From Microvirga sp052114605 (lineage in GTDB: Bacteria; Pseudomonadota; Alphaproteobacteria; Rhizobiales; Beijerinckiaceae): 64,000 nucleotides of DNA. Position numbers and translations under genes: made by a program. The notes below the pieces were generated by a model that had not been told where the DNA came from, searched no databases, and was given only the letters and a program-made list of their open reading frames with translations. Positions within the stretch are counted from its first letter, which is position 1. Every line of letters begins with the position of its first letter. The stretch spans positions 310,001 through 374,000 of the forward strand of contig NZ_JBFRFB010000001.1 in the NCBI RefSeq assembly GCF_052114605.1. Direction: 5' to 3'. This document shows, one piece after another, positions 62,144-64,000 of the stretch.

Positions 62144-62779
62144 CTACCCCGCCCGGCGAGCGTCCGCAAGGCGTGCGGCGTAGCGGGCCATGAGATCGAC
62201 CTCCAGGTTCAGCTTATCGCCCACCTTCCGGTCGCCCCAGGTCGTCACCGCGAGGGTGTGCGGAATGATGAGTACCGAGAACATGTCGTCGTTCACGGAA
62301 TTCACGGTGAGCGACGTCCCGTCGAGGCAGACGGAGCCCTTCTCCGCGATATAAGCCGCCAACAACACCGGAACCTTGAGCGTGAAGCGGGCGGTCGGCC
62401 CCCAGGGGTCGTCGCCTGCGGTGATCGCCTCCCGCGCCACGATGGTGGCAAGACCATCCACATGCCCCGTGACGATATGGCCGCCGAGCTCGTCACCGAT
62501 CTTGAGGGACCGTTCGAGGTTGATGCGGGTGCCAGCCTGCCATTCGCCGACGGTGGTGCGCTCGAGCGTCTCGGCGGCGGCGTCCACGTCGAACCAGCAG
62601 CCTCCCTCGCGTTTCCCCACCGCGACGACGGTCAGGCACGGCCCGCCGCAGGCGATGGAGGCGCCGAGCGCGATGGTGGCCGGATCGTACGACGAGTGAA
62701 TGCGCAGGCGCTTCAGGGTGCCCTGTGTGCCTTCCGCCGATACGACCTCGCCGATATCGGTGACAATGCCGGTGAACAT
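62144..62779 (-). CDS. ribE: riboflavin synthase alpha subunit
   Basis: RibE (211 aa) dismutates two lumazines to riboflavin. Two lumazine-binding repeats are visible, the first starting MFTGIVTDIGEV and the second around VLLAAYIAEKGSVCLDG with SLTVNSVNDDMFSV. The ATG at 62779 overlaps the ribD stop (TGATG). Confidence 0.95.
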   Translation of the reverse strand: MFTGIVTDIGEVVSAEGTQGTLKRLRIHSSYDPATIALGASIACGGPCLTVVAVGKREGGCWFDVDAAAETLERTTVGEWQAGTRINLERSLKIGDELGGHIVTGHVDGLATIVAREAITAGDDPWGPTARFTLKVPVLLAAYIAEKGSVCLDGTSLTVNSVNDDMFSVLIIPHTLAVTTWGDRKVGDKLNLEVDLMARYAARLADARRAG

Positions 62780-63897
62780 CAAGGCCTCTCCCAGAACATG
62801 AAAAGATCGGAGCCGACCTGTTCGTCGGCATAAAGATTCAAAGCGTCCATGCGGTCCTGCAAGGCAAGGCCGAGGGCCGGAACATCGCCCTGCCCGCGCG
62901 CGGATCGTCCCGTCACCAGAACGAGCTCATCGATGAGGTCCCCTTGAGCCAGCGCATCCGCAAGATCGGGGCCGCCTTCGCAGAAAATGCGCGTCAGGCC
63001 GCGTGTTCCGAGCAGGGCCAGGGCCCCGGGCAGAGAAACTCGCCCGTTATTCTCGGACGAGACCCGCAAGACCTCGACGCCCTGTGCAACGAGGGCTTTT
63101 TCAGCCTCGATAGGCGCTTCGACCGTCGTGACGATCCAGGTCGGGACCTCGCGCGCGCCTGCGACAAGCCGGGCGGAAAGCGGCAACCGCAACTGAGAAT
63201 CGATCACGACGCGAAGAGGCGAGCGGCTCTCAAGCCCCGGCAGGCGCACATTGAGCAATGGATCATCGGCCAGCACCGTGCCCACGCCCACCATAACGGC
63301 ATCCGCATGGGCGCGCATCAGATGGACTTTGCGATTGGCGATCTCACCCGTGATAATCAGGCGAGGCCCCTGCCGCGAGCCGGCGAGGCCTTCCGTGGTG
63401 CGCGCCAGCTTCACGGTGACGGCGGGCCGCCCTTTTGTAACGCGGGTGATGTGGCCGCGATGAGCGCGGCGGGCGAGCGGTTCAAGGCAGCCTGTGACGA
63501 CCTCGATTCCAGCTGCCCGCATAAGATTATGGCCATGACCGGCGACGCGGGAATCGGGGTCTTCGATGGCAGAGACGACACGAGCGATGCCTGCCTCGAT
63601 CACCCCTTCAGCGCAAGGCGGCGTCTTGCCGTGGTGTGCGCATGGCTCCAACGAAACATAGAGCGTAGCACCCCTCGCCCGCTCGCCGGCAGAGCCAAGC
63701 GCGACACGCTCCGCATGGGGACGTCCGCCCGGCTGGGTGGCTCCCTGCGCGATGATGACGGGGGAATCGCCGCTCTCATCCACCACAACGGCCCCAACGG
63801 ATGGGTTTGGCCAGGTGAGGCCAAGGTTGCGCTCGCCCAGGGTAATCGCCAGGCGCATGAAGCGCATGTCCTGCGCCGCTCTGTCGGCTTTTTCCAT
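62779..63897 (-). CDS. ribD: bifunctional riboflavin deaminase/reductase RibD
   Basis: RibD (372 aa) deaminates and then reduces the pyrimidine intermediate of riboflavin synthesis. The N-terminal zinc deaminase has H61, E63, C86 and C95 (PHAERVAL, SLEPCAHHGKTPPC). The C-terminal reductase domain includes GVGTVLADDPLLNVRLPG and RIFCEGGPDLADAL. The ATG at 63897 overlaps the nrdR stop by one base; a GTG lies one codon upstream. Confidence 0.95.
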   Translation of the reverse strand: MEKADRAAQDMRFMRLAITLGERNLGLTWPNPSVGAVVVDESGDSPVIIAQGATQPGGRPHAERVALGSAGERARGATLYVSLEPCAHHGKTPPCAEGVIEAGIARVVSAIEDPDSRVAGHGHNLMRAAGIEVVTGCLEPLARRAHRGHITRVTKGRPAVTVKLARTTEGLAGSRQGPRLIITGEIANRKVHLMRAHADAVMVGVGTVLADDPLLNVRLPGLESRSPLRVVIDSQLRLPLSARLVAGAREVPTWIVTTVEAPIEAEKALVAQGVEVLRVSSENNGRVSLPGALALLGTRGLTRIFCEGGPDLADALAQGDLIDELVLVTGRSARGQGDVPALGLALQDRMDALNLYADEQVGSDLFMFWERP

Positions 63898-64000
63898 CAC
63901 TCGGACTGCGCGGGCTTTTTCTTGCGAGCGGGAGGCGTGTCCTCCTCGGGCTCCTCGGCGAGCTTGCCGAGGATCTCCTCGAAGTCCCTCGCCTCACGGA
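63897..64000 (-). CDS. nrdR: transcriptional repressor NrdR, C-terminal end only
   Basis: Only the last 34 codons are in the window. They read REARDFEEILGKL and then a charged tail ending KKKPAQSE. The REAxDFEEILGxL end is the NrdR C-terminus, and nrdR commonly precedes ribD. NrdR represses ribonucleotide reductase genes. The ATP-cone and zinc ribbon lie outside the window. Confidence 0.75.
   Translation of the reverse strand, partial: REARDFEEILGKLAEEPEEDTPPARKKKPAQSE

Overview
The window is GC-rich chromosomal DNA from an alphaproteobacterium, most likely of the order Hyphomicrobiales (Rhizobiales) and probably near Methylobacteriaceae/Microvirga. The lineage is inferred from gene order (rpsB-tsf-pyrH-frr-uppS-cdsA-dxr-rseP-bamA-lpxD-fabZ-lpxA-lpxI-lpxB), short editing-less ProRS, a single LolC/E-type permease, alphaproteobacterial GAAC-N7-GAAC LexA boxes, and CCTCATCCTGAGG-type interspersed repeats. 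Nearly everything is core genome. I see no phage, IS element, CRISPR array or rRNA operon.

Region 1 (1-6.3 kb): the 5' part of comEC (minus) is divergent from gltX and gltA (plus). A palindromic terminator separates gltA from the convergent lpxB end. Region 2 (5.2-19.9 kb, minus): a long array running from ribosomal protein S2 and EF-Ts through UMP kinase, ribosome recycling, undecaprenyl-PP and CDP-DAG synthesis, MEP-pathway Dxr, RseP and BamA to lipid A synthesis. It couples translation, isoprenoid and lipid supply to outer-membrane construction. Region 3 (20-24.4 kb, minus): a secreted Gly/Asn-rich repeat protein and a tight three-gene cassette of type III polyketide synthase, ICMT-like methyltransferase and DHA2 exporter.

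Region 4 (24.5-31.9 kb, minus): dnaE, an unlisted 33-codon membrane-peptide gene under two overlapping LexA boxes (a SidA-like SOS division-inhibitor candidate), lolD, a lolC/E-type permease and proS. Region 5 (32-51 kb): an orphan plus-strand promoter/terminator pair that looks like an sRNA gene, the remnant of an AraC-family regulator, then (minus) DUF1467, mce, RNase J, birA and the complete 14-gene nuo operon for complex I (nuoA-N).

Region 6 (51.4-64 kb): tRNA-Asp, a MerR-type regulator, ihfA, fabH-plsX, DUF177/YceD, a CBP3-type cytochrome bc1 chaperone, bamE (plus), hppA proton-pumping pyrophosphatase, an MFS transporter, and thiL-nusB-ribH-ribE-ribD-nrdR (riboflavin/thiamine, minus), the last cut by the window end.

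The most interesting items are the SOS-controlled micropeptide at 28138-28239, the polyketide cassette at 21261-24404, the candidate sRNA at about 32154-32307, and the terminator that ends directly at the lpxD start codon. Functions are assigned by reading motifs and context; no database search was run.
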